The notes below the pieces were generated by a model. That model made no database searches, had not been told where the DNA came from, and worked only from the letters and a program-made list of their open reading frames with translations. DNA of 64,000 nt, taken from Prosopocoilus inquinatus (lineage: Eukaryota; Arthropoda; Insecta; Coleoptera; Lucanidae). The stretch spans positions 43,494,001 to 43,558,000 of the forward strand of contig CM069873.1 in NCBI GenBank assembly GCA_036172665.1, given 5' to 3'. Of the stretch, positions 26,951-40,800 are shown piece by piece; positions within the stretch are counted from its first letter, which is position 1, and every line of letters begins with the position of its first letter. Made by a program: the position numbers and the translations under genes.

Positions 26951-28291
26951 TCCAGCTTCTGCTGCGTCCGAGAACTTTGTATCTCACATCAGAGTTACTA
27001 GAGTCCATCGAAACGTCAAATAACATGATAGGTAAATAAGGATCGATTAGATACATCACAGGAACAACGCTAATACGTGTTGTTTCGTTTAAAACTATTT
27101 CCAGCTCCTGCTGCGTCCAAAAACTTCGTATCTCATATCAGAGTTACCAGAGTCCATCGAAACGTCAAATAACATGATAGATGAGTAAGGATCGATTAGA
27201 TACATCACAGGAACAACGCTAATGCGTGTTGTTTCGTTTAAAACTATTTCCAGCTTCTGCTGCGTCCGAAAATATCTTATCTCACATTAGAGTTACTGGA
27301 GTCCATCGAAACGTCAAATAACATGATAGATGAGTAAGGATCGATTAGATACATCACAGGAACAACGCTAATGCGTGTTGTTTCGCTTAAAACTATCTCC
27401 AGCTTCTGCTGCGTCCGAAAACTTTGTATCTCACATCAGAGTTACTGGAGTCCATCGAAACGCCAAATAACATGATAGATGAGTAAAGATCGATTAGATA
27501 CATCACAGGAACAACGCTAATGCGTGTTGTTTCGTTTAAAACTATCTCCAGCTTCTGCTGCGTCCGAAAACTTTGTATCTCACATCAGAGTTACTGGAGT
27601 CCATCCAAACGTCAAATAACATGATAGATAAGTAAGGATCGATTAGATACATCACAGGAACAACGTTAATACGTGTTGTTTCCTTCAAAACTATTTCCAG
27701 CTTCTGCTGCGTCCGAAAACTTTGTATCTCACATCAGAGTTACTGGAGTCCATCGAAACGCCAAATAACATGATAGATGAGTAAGGATCGATTAGATACA
27801 TCACAGGAACAACGCTAATACGTGTTGTTTCATTTAAAACTATTTCCAGCTTCAGCTGCGTCCGAGAACTTCGTATCTCACATCAAAGTTACTGGAGCCC
27901 ATCGAAACGCCAAATAACATGATAGATGAATAAGGATCGATTAGATACATCACAAGAACAACGCTAAGGCGTGTTGTTTCGTTTAAAACTATTTCCAGCT
28001 CCTGCTGCGTCCAAAAACTTCGTATCTCACATCAGAGTTACTAGAGTCCATCGAAACGTCAAACAACATGATAGATGAGTAAGGATCGATTAGATACATC
28101 ACAGGAACAACGCTAATACGTGTTGTTTCGTTCAAAACTATTTCCAGCTCCTGCTGCGTCCAAAAACTTCGTATCTCACATCAGAGTTACTAGAGTCCAT
28201 CGAAACGTCAAATAACATGATAGATGAGTAAGGATCGATTAGATACATCACAGGAACAACGCTAATACGTGTTGCTTCGTTTAAAACTATT

Positions 28292-28440
28292 TCCAGCTCC
28301 TGCTGCAACCAAAAACTTCGTATCTCACATCAGAGTTACTAAAGTCCATCGATACGTCAAATAACATGATAGATAAATAAGGATCGATTAGATACATCAC
28401 AGGAACAACGCTAATACGTGTTGTTTCGTTTAAAACTATT
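28292..28440. repeat. Monomer with AACC replacing GTCC
   Basis: It reads GCTGCAACCAAAAAC where almost all monomers read GCTGCGTCCAAAAAC. It is preceded by the rare GTTGCTTCG and contains CCATCGATACG. The corresponding monomers at 10131-10279, 48246-48394 and 44819-44967 carry TCCC, ACAC and GCCC at the same four bases. Confidence 0.85.
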
Positions 28441-31400
28441 TCCAGCTCTTGCTGCGTCCAAAAACTTCGTATCTCACATCAGAGTTACTAGAGTCCATCC
28501 AAACGTCAAATTACATGATAGATGAGTAAGGATCAATTAGATATATCACAGGAACAACGCTAATGCGTGTTGTTTCGTTTAAAACTATTTCCAGCTCCTG
28601 CTGCGTCCAAAAACTTCGTATCTCACATTAGAGTTACTGGAGTCCATCGAAACGTCAAATAACATAGTAGCTAAGTAAGGATCGATTAGATACATCACAG
28701 GAACAACGCTAATACGTGTTGTTTCGTTCAAAACTATTTCCAGCTTCTGCTGCGTCCGAAAACTTTGTATCTCACATCAGAGTTACTGGAGTCCATCGAA
28801 ACGCCAAATAACATGATAGATGAATAAGGATCGATTAGATACATCACAGGAACAACGCTAAGGGGTGTTGTTTCGTTTAAAACTATCTCCAGCTTCTGCT
28901 GCGTCCGAAAACTTTGTATCTCACATCAGAGTTACTAGAGTCCATCGAAACGTCAAATAACATGATAGATAAATAAGGATCGATTAGATACATCACAGGA
29001 ACAACGCTAATACGTGTTGTTTCGTTTAAAACTATTTCCAGCTCCTGCTGCGTCCAAAAACTTCGTATCTCACATCAGAGTTACTAGAGTCCATCGAAAC
29101 GTCAAATAACATGATAGATAAATAAGGATCGATTAGATACATCACAGGAAAAACGCTAATGCGTGTTGTTTCGTTTAAAACTATTTCCAGCTCCTGCTGC
29201 GTCCAAAAACTTCGTATCTCACATCAGAGTTACTAGAGTCCATCCAAACGTCAAATAACATGATAGATGAGTAAGGATCGATTAGATATATCACAGGAAC
29301 AACGCTAATGCGTGTTGTTTCGTTTAAAACTATTTCCAGCTCCTGCTGCGTCCAAAAACTTCGTATCTCACATCAGAGTTACTGGAGTCCATCGAAACGC
29401 CAAATAACATGATAGATGAGTAAGGATCGATTAGATACATCACAGGAACAACGCTAATACGTGTTGTTTCATTTAAAACTATTTCCAGCTTCAGCTGCGT
29501 CCGAGAACTTCGTATCTCACATCAAAGTTACTGGAGTCCATCGAAACGCCAAATAACATGATAGATGAGTAAGGATCGATTAGATACATCACAGGAACAA
29601 CGCTAATGCGTGTTGTTTCGTTTAAAACTATTTCCAGCTTCTGCTGCGTCCGAAAACTTTGTATCTCACATCAGAGTTATTGGAGTCCATCGAAACGTCA
29701 AATAACATAGTAGCTAAGTAAGGATCGATTAGATACATCACAGGAACAACGCTAATACGTGTTGTTTCGTTCAAAACTATTTCCAGCTTCTGCTGCGTCC
29801 GAAAACTTTGTATCTCACATCAGAGTTACTGGAGTCCATCGAAACGCCAAATAACATGATAGATGAATAAGGATCGATTAGATACATCACAGGAACAACG
29901 CTAAGGCGTGTTGTTTCGTTTAAAACTATCTCCAGCTTCTGCTGCGTCCGAAAACTTTGTATCTCACATCAGAGTTACTGGAGTCCATCGAAACGCCAAA
30001 TAACATGATAGATGAGTAAGGATCGATTAGATACATCACAGGAACAACGCTAATACGTGTTGTTTCATTTAAAACTATTTCCAGCTTCAGCTGCGTCCGA
30101 GAACTTCGTATCTCACATCAAAGGTACTGGAGTCCATCGAAACGCCAAATAACATGATAGATGAATAAGGATCGATTAGATACATCACAAGAACAACGCT
30201 AAGGCGTGTTGTTTCGTTTAAAACTATCTCCAGCTTCTTTTGCGTCCGAAAACTTTGTATCTCACATCAGAGTTACTGGAGTCCATCCAAACGTCAAATA
30301 ACATGATAGATAAGTAAGGATCGATTAGATACATCACAGGAACAACGTTAATACGTGTTGTTTCCTTCAAAACTATTTCCAGCTTCTGCTGCGTCCGAGA
30401 ACTTTGTATCTCACATCAGAGTTACTAGAGTCCATCGAAACGTCAAATAACATGATAGGTAAATAAGGATCGATTAGATACATCACAGGAACAACGCTAA
30501 TACGTGTTGTTTCGTTTAAAACTATTTCCAGCTCCTGCTGCGTCCAAAAACTTCGTATCTCACATCAGAGTTACTAGAGTCCATCGAAACGTCAAATAAC
30601 ATGATAGATGAGTAAGGATCGATTAGATACATCACAGGAACAACGCTAATGCGTGTTGTTTCGTTTAAAACTATTTCCAGCTTCTGCTGCGTCCGAAAAT
30701 ATCGTATCTCACATTAGAGTTACTGGAGTCCATCGAAACGTCAAATAACATGATAGATGAGTAAGGATCGATTAGATACATCACAGCAACAACGCTAATA
30801 CGTGTTGTTTCGTTCAAAACTATTTCCAGCTTCTGCTGCGTCCGAGAACTTTGTATCTCACATCAGAGTTACTGGAGTCCATCCAAACGTCAAATAACAT
30901 GATAGATGAGTAAGGATCGATTAGATACATCACAGGAACAACGCTAATACGTGTTGTTTCGTTTAAAACTATTTCCAGCTCCTGCTGCGTCCAAAAACTT
31001 CGTATCTCACATCAGAGTTACTAGAGTCCATCGAAACGTCAAATAACATGATAGATGAGTAAGGATCGATTAGATACATCACAGGAACAACGCTAATGCG
31101 TGTTGTTTCATTTAAAACTATTTCCAGATTCTGCTGCGTTCGAAAATTTCGTCTCTCACATCAGAGTTACTGGAGTCCATCGAAACGTCAAATAACATAT
31201 TAGATAAGTAAGGATCGATTAGATACATCACAGGAACAACGCTAATACGTGTTGTTTCGTTTAAAACTATTTCCAGCTCTTGCTGCGTCCAAAAACTTCG
31301 TATCTCACATCAGAGTTACTAGAGTCCATCGATACGTCAAATATCATGATAGATAAATAAGGATCGATTAGATACAACACAGGAACAACGCTAATACGTG

Positions 31401-34400
31401 TTGTTTCGTTTAAAACTATTTCCAGCTCTTGCTGCGTCCAAAAACTTCGTATCTCACATCAGAGTTACTAGAGTCCATCGAAACGTCAAATAACATGATA
31501 GATAAATAAGGATCGATTAGATACATCACAGGAACAACGCTAATGCGTGTTGTTTCGTTTAAAACTATTTCCAGCTTCTGCTGCGTCCGAAAATATCGTA
31601 TCTCACATTAGAGTTACTGGAGTCCATCGAAACGTCAAATAACATGATAGATGAGTAAGGATCGATTAGATACATCACAGGAACAACGCTAATGCGTGTT
31701 GTTTCGCTTAAAACTATCTCCAGCTTCTGCTGCGTCCGAAAACTTTGTATCTCACATCAGAGTTACTGGAGTCCATCGAAACGCCAAATAACATGATAGA
31801 TGAGTAAGGATCGATTAGATATATCACAGGAACAACGCTAATGCGTGTGGTTTCGTTTAAAACTATCTCCAGCTTCTGCTGCGTCCGAAAACTTTGTATC
31901 TCACATCAGAGTTACTGGAGTCCATCCAAACGTCAAATAACATGATAGATGAGTAAGGATCGATTAGATACATCACAGCAACAACGCTAATACGTGTTGT
32001 TTCGTTCAAAACTATTTCCAGCTTCTGCTGCGTCCGAGAACTTCGTATCTCACATCAGAGTTACTAGAGTCCATCGAAACGTCAAATAACATGATAGATG
32101 AGTAAGGATCGATTAGATACATCACAGGAACAACGCTAATGCGTGTTGTTTCATTTAAAACTATTTCCAGATTCTGCTGCGTTCGAAAATTTCGTCTCTC
32201 ACATCAGAGTTACTGGAGTCCATCGAAACGTCAAATAACATATTAGATAAGTAAGGATCGATTAGATACATCACAGGAACAACGCTAATACGTGTTGTTT
32301 CGTTTAAAACTATTTCCAGCTCCTGCTGCGTCCAAAAACTTCGTATCTCACATCAGAGTTACTAGAGTCCATCGATACGTCAAATATCATGATAGATAAA
32401 TAAGGATCGATTAGATACATCACAGGAACAACGCTAATACGTGTTGTTTCGTTTAAAACTATTTCCAGCTCTTGCTGCGTCCAAAAACTTCGTATCTCAC
32501 ATCAGAGTTACTAGAGTCCATCGAAACGTCAAATAACATGATAGATAAATAAGGATCGATTAGATACATCACAGGAACAACGCTAATACGTGTTGTTTCG
32601 TTGAAAACTATTTCCAGCTCCTGCTGCGTCCAAAAACTTCGTATCTCACATCAGAGATACTAGAGTCCATCGAAACGTCAAATAACATGATAGATAAATA
32701 AGGATCGATTAGATACATCACAGGAAAAACGCTAATGCGTGTTGTTTCGTTTAAAACTATTTCCAGCTCCTGCTGCGTCCAAAAACTTCGTATCTCACAT
32801 CAGAGTTACTAGAGTCCATCCAAACGTCAAATAACATGATAGATGAGTAAGGAACGATTAGATATATCACAGGAACAACGCTAATGCGTGTTGTTTCGTT
32901 TAAAACTATTTCCAGCTCCTGCTGCGTGCAAAAACTTCGTATCTCACATCAGAGTTACTGGAGTCCATCGAAACGCCAAATAACATGATAGATGAGTAAG
33001 GATCGATTAGATACATCACAGGAACAACGCTAATGCGTGTTGTTTCGTTTAAAACTATTTCCAGCTTCTGCTGCGTCCGAGAACTTTGTATCTCACATCA
33101 GAGGAACTGGAGTCCATCCAAACTTCAAACAACATGATAGATGAGTAAGGATCGATTAGATACATCACAGGAACAACGCTAATACGTGTTATTTCGTTTA
33201 AAACTATTTCCAGCTCCTGCTGCGTCCAAAAACTTCGTATCTCACATCAGAGTTACTAGAGTTCATCGAAACGTCAAATAACATGATAGATGAGTAAGGA
33301 TCGATTAGATACATCACAGGAACAACGCTAATGCGTGTTGTTTCATTTAAAACTATTTCCAGATTCTGCTGCGTTCGAAAATTTCGTCTCTCACATCAGA
33401 GTTACTGGAGTCCATCGAAACGTCAAATAACATAGTAGATAAGTAAGGATCGATTAGATACATCACAGGAACAACGCTAATACGTGTTGTTTCGTTCAAA
33501 ACTATTTCCAGCTTCTGCTGCGTCCGAGAACTTTGTATCTCACATCAGAGTTACTGGAGTCCATTAAAACGTCAAATAACATGATAGATGAGTAAGGATC
33601 GATTAGATACATCACAGGAGCAACGCTAATGCGTGTTGTTTCGTTTAAAACTATTTCCAGCTCCTGCTGCGTCCGAGAACTTTGTATCTCACATCAGTTA
33701 CTGGAGTCCATGCAAACGTCAAATAACATGATAGATGAGTAAGGATCGATTAGATACATCACAGGAACAACGCTAATGCGTGTTGTTTCGTTTAAAACTA
33801 TTTCCAGCTTCTGCTGCGTCCGAGAATATCGTATCTCACATTAGAGTTACTGGAGTCCATCGAAACGTCAAATAACATGATAGATCAGTAATTATCGATT
33901 AGATACATCACAGGAACAACGCTAATACCGGTTGTTTCGTTCAAAACTATTTCCAGCTTCTGCTGCGTCCGAAAACTTTGTATTTCATATCAGAGTTACT
34001 GGAGTCCATCGAAACGCCAAATAACATGATAGATGAGTAAGGATCGATTAGATACATCACAGGAACAACGCTAATGCGTTTTGTTTCGTTTAAAACTATT
34101 TCCAGCTTCTGCTGCGTCCGAAAATTTTGTATCTCACATCAGAGTTACTGGAGTCCATCCAAACGTCAAATAACATGATAGATGAGTAAGGATCGATTAG
34201 ATACATCACAGGAACAACGCTAATACGTGTTGTTTCGTTTAAAACTATTTCAAGCTCCTGCTGCGTCCAAAAACTTCGTATCTCACATCAGAGTTACTAG
34301 AGTCCATCGAAACGTCAAATAACATAGTAGATAAGTAAGGATCGATTAGATACATCACAGGAACAACGCTAATACGTGTTGTTTCGTTCAAAACTATTTC

Positions 34401-34820
34401 CAGCTTCTGCTGCGTCCGAGAACTTTGTATCTCACATCAGAGTTACTGGAGTCTATTAAAACGTCAAATAACATGATAGATGAGTAAGGATCGATTAGAT
34501 ACATCACAGGAACAACGCTAATGCGTGTTGTTTCGTTTAAAACTATTTCCAGCTCCTGCTGCGTCCGAAAATTTCGTATCTCACATTAGAGTTACTGGAG
34601 TCCATCGAAACGTCAAATAACATGATAGATGAGTAAGGATCGATTAGATACATCACAGGAACAACGCTAATGCGTGTTGTTTCGTTTAAAACTATTTCCA
34701 GCTTCTGCTGCGTCCGAAAATTTGGTATCTCACATCAGAGTTACTGGAGTCCATCCAAACGTCAAATAACATGATAGATGAGTAAGGATCGATTAGATAC
34801 ATCACAGGAACAACGCTAAT

Positions 34821-37800
34821 ACATGTTGTTTCGTTTAAAACTATTTCCAGCTCCTGCTGCGTCCAAAAACTTCGTATCTCACATCAGAGTTACTAGAGTC
34901 CATCGAAACGTCAAATAACATGATAGATAAATAAGGATCGATTAGATACATCACAAGAAAAACGCTAATGCGTGTTGTTTCGTTTAAAACTATTTCCAGC
35001 TCCTGCTGCGTCCAAAAACTTCGTATCTCACATCAGAGTTACTAGAGTCCATCCAAACGTCAAATAACATGATAGATAAATAAGGATCGATTAGATACAT
35101 CACAGGAACAACGCTAATACGTGTTGTTTCGTTTAAAACTATTTCCAGCTCTTGCTGCGTCCAAAAACTTCGTATCTCACATCAGAGTTACTAGAGTCCA
35201 TCGAAACGTCAAATAACATGATAGATAAATAAGGATCGATTAGATACATCACAGGAACAACGCTAATACGTGTTGTTTCGTTTAAAACTATTTCCAGCTC
35301 CTGCTGCGTCCAAAAACTTCGTATCTCACATCAGAGTTACTAGAGTCCATCGAAACGTCAAATAACATGATAGATGAGTAAGGATCGATTAGATATATCA
35401 CAGGAACACCGCTAATGCGTGTTGTTTCGTTTAAAACTATTTCCAGCTCCTGCTGCGTCCAAAAACTTCGTATCTCACATCAGAGTTACTAGAGTCCATC
35501 CAAACGTCAAATAACATGATAGATGAGTAAGGATCGATTAGATATATCACAGGAACAACGCTAATGCGTGTTGTTTCGTTTAAAACTATTTCCAGCTCCT
35601 GCTGCGTCCAAAAACTTCGTATCTCACATCAGAGTTACTGGAGTCCATCGAAACGCCAAATAACATGATAGATGAGTAAGGATCGATTAGATACATCACA
35701 GGAACAACGCTAATGCGTGTTGTTTCGTTTAAAACTATTTCCAGCTTCTGCTGCGTCCGAAAATATCGTATCTCACATTAGAGTTACTGGAGTCCATCGA
35801 AACGTCAAATAACATGATAGATGAGTAAGGATCGATTAGATACATCACAGGAACAACGCTAATGCGTGTTTTTTCGTTTAAAACTATTTCCAGCTTCTGC
35901 TGCGTCCGAAAATTTGGTATCTCACATCAGAGTTACTGGAGTCCATCCAAACGTCAAATAACATGATAGATGAGTAAGGATCGATTAGATACATCACAGG
36001 AACAACGCTAATACGTGTTGTTTCGTTTAAAACTATTTCAAGCTCCTGCTGCGTCCAAAAACTTCGTATCTCACATCAGAGTTACTAGAGTCCATCGAAA
36101 CGTCAAATAACATGATAGATAAGTAAGGATCGATTAGATACATCACAGGAACAACGCTAATGCGTGTTGTTTCGTTTAAAACTATTTCCAGCTTCTGCTG
36201 CGTCCGAAAATATCGTATCTCACATTAGAGTTACTGGAGTCCATCGAAACGTCAAATAACATGATAGATAAGTAAGGATCGATTAGATACATCACAGGAA
36301 CAACGCTAATACGTGTTGTTTCGTTCAAAACTATTTCCAGCTTCTGCTGCGTCCGAAAACTTTGTATCTCACATCAGAGTTACTGGAGTCCATCGAAACG
36401 CCAAATAACATGATAGATGAGTAAGGATCGATTAGATACATCACAGGAACAACGCTAATACATGTTGTTTCGTTTAAAACTATTTCCAGCTCCTGCTGCG
36501 TCCAAAAACTTCGTATCTCACATCAGAGTTACTAGAGTCCATCGAAACGTCAAATAACATGATAGATAAGTAAGGATCGATTAGATACATCACAGGAACA
36601 ACGCTAATGCGTGTTGTTTCGTTTAAAACTATTTCCAGCTTCTGCTGCGTCCGAAAATATCGTATCTCACATTAGAGTTACTGGAGTCCATCGAAACGTC
36701 AAATAACATGATAGATAAATAAGGATCGATTAGATACATCACAAGAAAAACGCTAATGCGTGTTGTTTCGTTTAAAACTATTTCCAGCTCCTGCTGCGTC
36801 CAAAAACTTCGTATCTCACATCAGAGTTACTAGAGTCCATCCAAACGTCAAATAACATGATAGATAAATAAGGATCGATTAGATACATCACAGGAACAAC
36901 GCTAATACGTGTTGTTTCGTTTAAAACTATTTCCAGCTCTTGCTGCGTCCAAAAACTTCGTATCTCACATCAGAGTTACTAGAGTCCATCGAAACGTCAA
37001 ATAAGATGATAGATAAATAAGGATCGATTAGATACATCACAGGAACAACGCTAATACGTGTTGTTTCGTTTAAAACTATTTCCAGCTCCTGCTGCGTCCA
37101 AAAACTTCGTATCTCACATCAGAGTTACTAGAGTCCATCGAAACGTCAAATAACATGATAGATGAGTAAGGATCGATTAGATATATCACAGGAACACCGC
37201 TAATGCGTGTTGTTTCGTTTAAAACTATTTCCAGCTCCTGCTGCGTCCAAAAACTTCGTATCTCACATCAGAGTTACTAGAGTCCATCCAAACGTCAAAT
37301 AACATGATAGATGAGTAAGGATCGATTAGATATATCACAGGAACAACGCTAATGCGTGTTGTTTCGTTTAAAACTATTTCCAGCTCCTGCTGCGTCCAAA
37401 AACTTCGTATCTCACATCAGAGTTACTGGAGTCCATCGAAACGCCAAATAACATGATAGATGAGTAAGGATCGATTAGATACATCACAGGAACAACGCTA
37501 ATGCGTGTTGTTTCGTTTAAAACTATTTCCAGCTTCTGCTGCGTCCGAGAACTTTGTATCTCACATCAGAGGAACTGGAGTCCATCCAAACGTCAAATAA
37601 CATGATAGATGAGTAAGGATCGATTAGATACATCACAGGAACAACGCTAATACGTGTTGTTTCGTTTAAAACTATTTCCAGCTCCTGCTGCGTCCAAAAA
37701 CTTCGTATCTCACATCAGAGTTACTAGAGTTCATCGAAACGTCAAATAACATGATAGATGAGTAAGGATCGATTAGATACATCACAGGAACAACGCTAAT

Positions 37801-40800
37801 GCGTGTTGTTTCGTTTAAAACTATTTCCAGCTTCTGCTGCGTCCGAAAATATCGTATCTCACATTAGAGTTACTGGAGTCCATCGAAACGTCAAATAACA
37901 TGATAGATGAGTAAAAATCGATTAGATACATCACAGGAACAACGCTAATGCGTGTTTTTTCGTTTAAAACTATTTCCAGCTTCTGCTGCGTCCGAAAATT
38001 TGGTATCTCACATCAGAGTTACTGGAGTCCATCCAAACGTCAAATAACATGATAGATGAGTAAGGATCGATTAGATACATCACAGGAACAACGCTAATAC
38101 GTGTTGTTTCGTTTAAAACTATTTCAAGCTCCTGCTGCGTCCAAAAACTTCGTATCTCACATCAGAGTTACTAGAGTCCATCGAAACGTCAAATAACATG
38201 ATAGATAAGTAAGGATCGATTAGATACATCACAGGAACAACGCTAATGCGTGTTGTTTCGTTTAAAACTATTTCCAGCTTCTGCTGCGTCCGAAAATATC
38301 GTATCTCACATTAGAGTTACTGGAGTCCATCGAAACGTCAAATAACATGATAGATAAGTAAGGATCGATTAGATACATCACAGGAACAACGCTAATACGT
38401 GTTGTTTCGTTCAAAACTATTTCCAGCTTCTGCTGCGTCCGAAAACTTTGTATCTCACATCAGAGTTACTGGAGTCCATCGAAACGCCAAATAACATGAT
38501 AGATGAGTAAGGATCGATTAGATACATCACAGGAACAACGCTAATACATGTTGTTTCGTTTAAAACTATTTCCAGCTCCTGCTGCGTCCAAAAACTTCGT
38601 ATCTCACATCAGAGTTACTAGAGTCCATCGAAACGTCAAATAACATGATAGATAAGTAAGGATCGATTAGATACATCACAGGAACAACGCTAATGCGTGT
38701 TGTTTCGTTTAAAACTATTTCCAGCTTCTGCTGCGTCCGAAAATATCGTATCTCACATTAGAGTTACTGGAGTCCATCGAAACGTCAAATAACATGATAG
38801 ATAAGTAAGGATCGATTAGATACATCACAGGAACAACGCTAATACGTGTTGTTTCGTTCAAAACTATTTCCAGCTTCTGCTGCGTCCGAGAACTTTGTAT
38901 CTCACATCAGTTACTGGAGTCCATCCAAACGTCAAATAACATGATAGATGAGTAAGGATCGATTAGATACATCACAGGAACAACGCTAATACATGTTGTT
39001 TCGTTTAAAACTATTTCCAGCTCCTGCTGCGTCCAAAAACTTCGTATCTCACATCACAGTTACTAGAGTCCATCGAAACGTCAAATAACATGATAGATAA
39101 ATAAGGATCGATTAGATACATCACAAGAAAAACGCTAATGCGTGTTGTTTCGTTTAAAACTATTTCCAGCTCCTGCTGCGTCCAAAAACTTCGTATCTCA
39201 CATCAGAGTTACTAGAGTCCATCCAAACGTCAAATAACATGATAGATAAATAAGGATCGATTAGATACATCACAGGAACAACGCTAATACGTGTTGTTTC
39301 GTTTAAAACTATTTCCAGCTCTTGCTGCGTCCAAAAACTTCGTATCTCACATCAGAGTTACTAGAGTCCATCGAAACGTCAAATAACATGATAGATAAAT
39401 AAGGATCGATTAGATACATCACAGGAACAACGCTAATACGTGTTGTTTCGTTTAAAACTATTTCCAGCTCCTGCTGCGTCCAAAAACTTCGTATCTCACA
39501 TCAGAGTTACTAGAGTCCATCGAAACGTCAAATAACATGATAGATGAGTAAGGATCGATTAGATATATCACAGGAACACCGCTAATGCGTGTTGTTTCGT
39601 TTAAAACTATTTCCAGCTCCTGCTGCGTCCAAAAACTTCGTATCTCACATCAGAGTTACTAGAGTCCATCCAAACGTCAAATAACATGATAGATGAGTAA
39701 GGATCGATTAGATATATCACAGGAACAACGCTAATGCGTGTTGTTTCGTTTAAAACTATTTCCAGCTCCTGCTGCGTCCAAAAACTTCGTATCTCACATC
39801 AGAGTTACTGGAGTCCATCGAAACGCCAAATAACATGATAGATGAGTAAGGATCGATTAGATACATCACAGGAACAACGCTAATGCGTGTTGTTTCGTTT
39901 AAAACTATTTCCAGCTTCTGCTGCGTCCGAGAACTTTGTATCTCACATCAGAGGAACTGGAGTCCATCCAAACGTCAAATAACATGATAGATGAGTAAGG
40001 ATCGATTAGATACATCACAGGAACAACGCTAATACGTGTTGTTTCGTTTAAAACTATTTCCAGCTCCTGCTGCGTCCAAAAACATCGTATCTCACATCAG
40101 AGTTACTAGAGTTCATCGAAACGTCAAATAACATGATAGATGAGTAAGGATCGATTAGATACATCACAGGAACAACGCTAATGCGTGTTGTTTCGTTTAA
40201 AACTATTTCCAGCTTCTGCTGCGTCCGAAAATATCGTATCTCACATTAGAGTTACTGGAGTCCATCGAAACGTCAAATAACATGATAGATGAGTAAGGAT
40301 CGATTAGATACATCACAGGAACAACGCTAATGCGTGTTGTTTCGTTTAAAACTATTTCCAGCTTCTGCTGCGTCCGAAAATTTGGTATCTCACATCAGAG
40401 TTACTGGAGTCCATCCAAACGTCAAATAACATGATAGATGAGTAAGGATCGATTAGATACATCACAGGAACAACGCTAATACGTGTTGTTTCGTTTAAAA
40501 CTATTTCAAGCTCCTGCTGCGTCCAAAAACTTCGTATCTCACATCAGAGTTACTAGAGTCCATCGAAACGTCAAATAACATGATAGATAAGTAAGGATCG
40601 ATTAGATACATCACAGGAACAACGCTAATGCGTGTTGTTTCGTTTAAAACTATTTCCAGCTTCTGCTGCGTCCGAAAATATCGTATCTCACATTAGAGTT
40701 ACTGGAGTCCATCGAAACGTCAAATAACATGATAGATAAGTAAGGATCGATTAGATACATCACAGGAACAACGCTAATACGTGTTGTTTCGTTCAAAACT

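Larger units (their letters stand above)
26241..34820. repeat. Mixed block rich in CTAAGGCG- and CGTCTC-type monomers
   Basis: Satellite monomers only. CTAAGGCG monomers occur near 26775, 27965, 29902 and 30200, with a CTAAGGGG variant near 28859. GATAGGTAAATAAGG occurs near 27029 and 30457. The combination of CAGCTCTTG start and CATAGTAGCTAAG at 28441-28700 repeats that at 10280-10540. TTCGAAAATTTCGTCTC monomers occur near 31140, 32180 and 33373. A run of unusual changes lies at 33881-34082. The block contains 147-bp monomers at 26804-26950 and 33656-33802. Confidence 0.85.
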
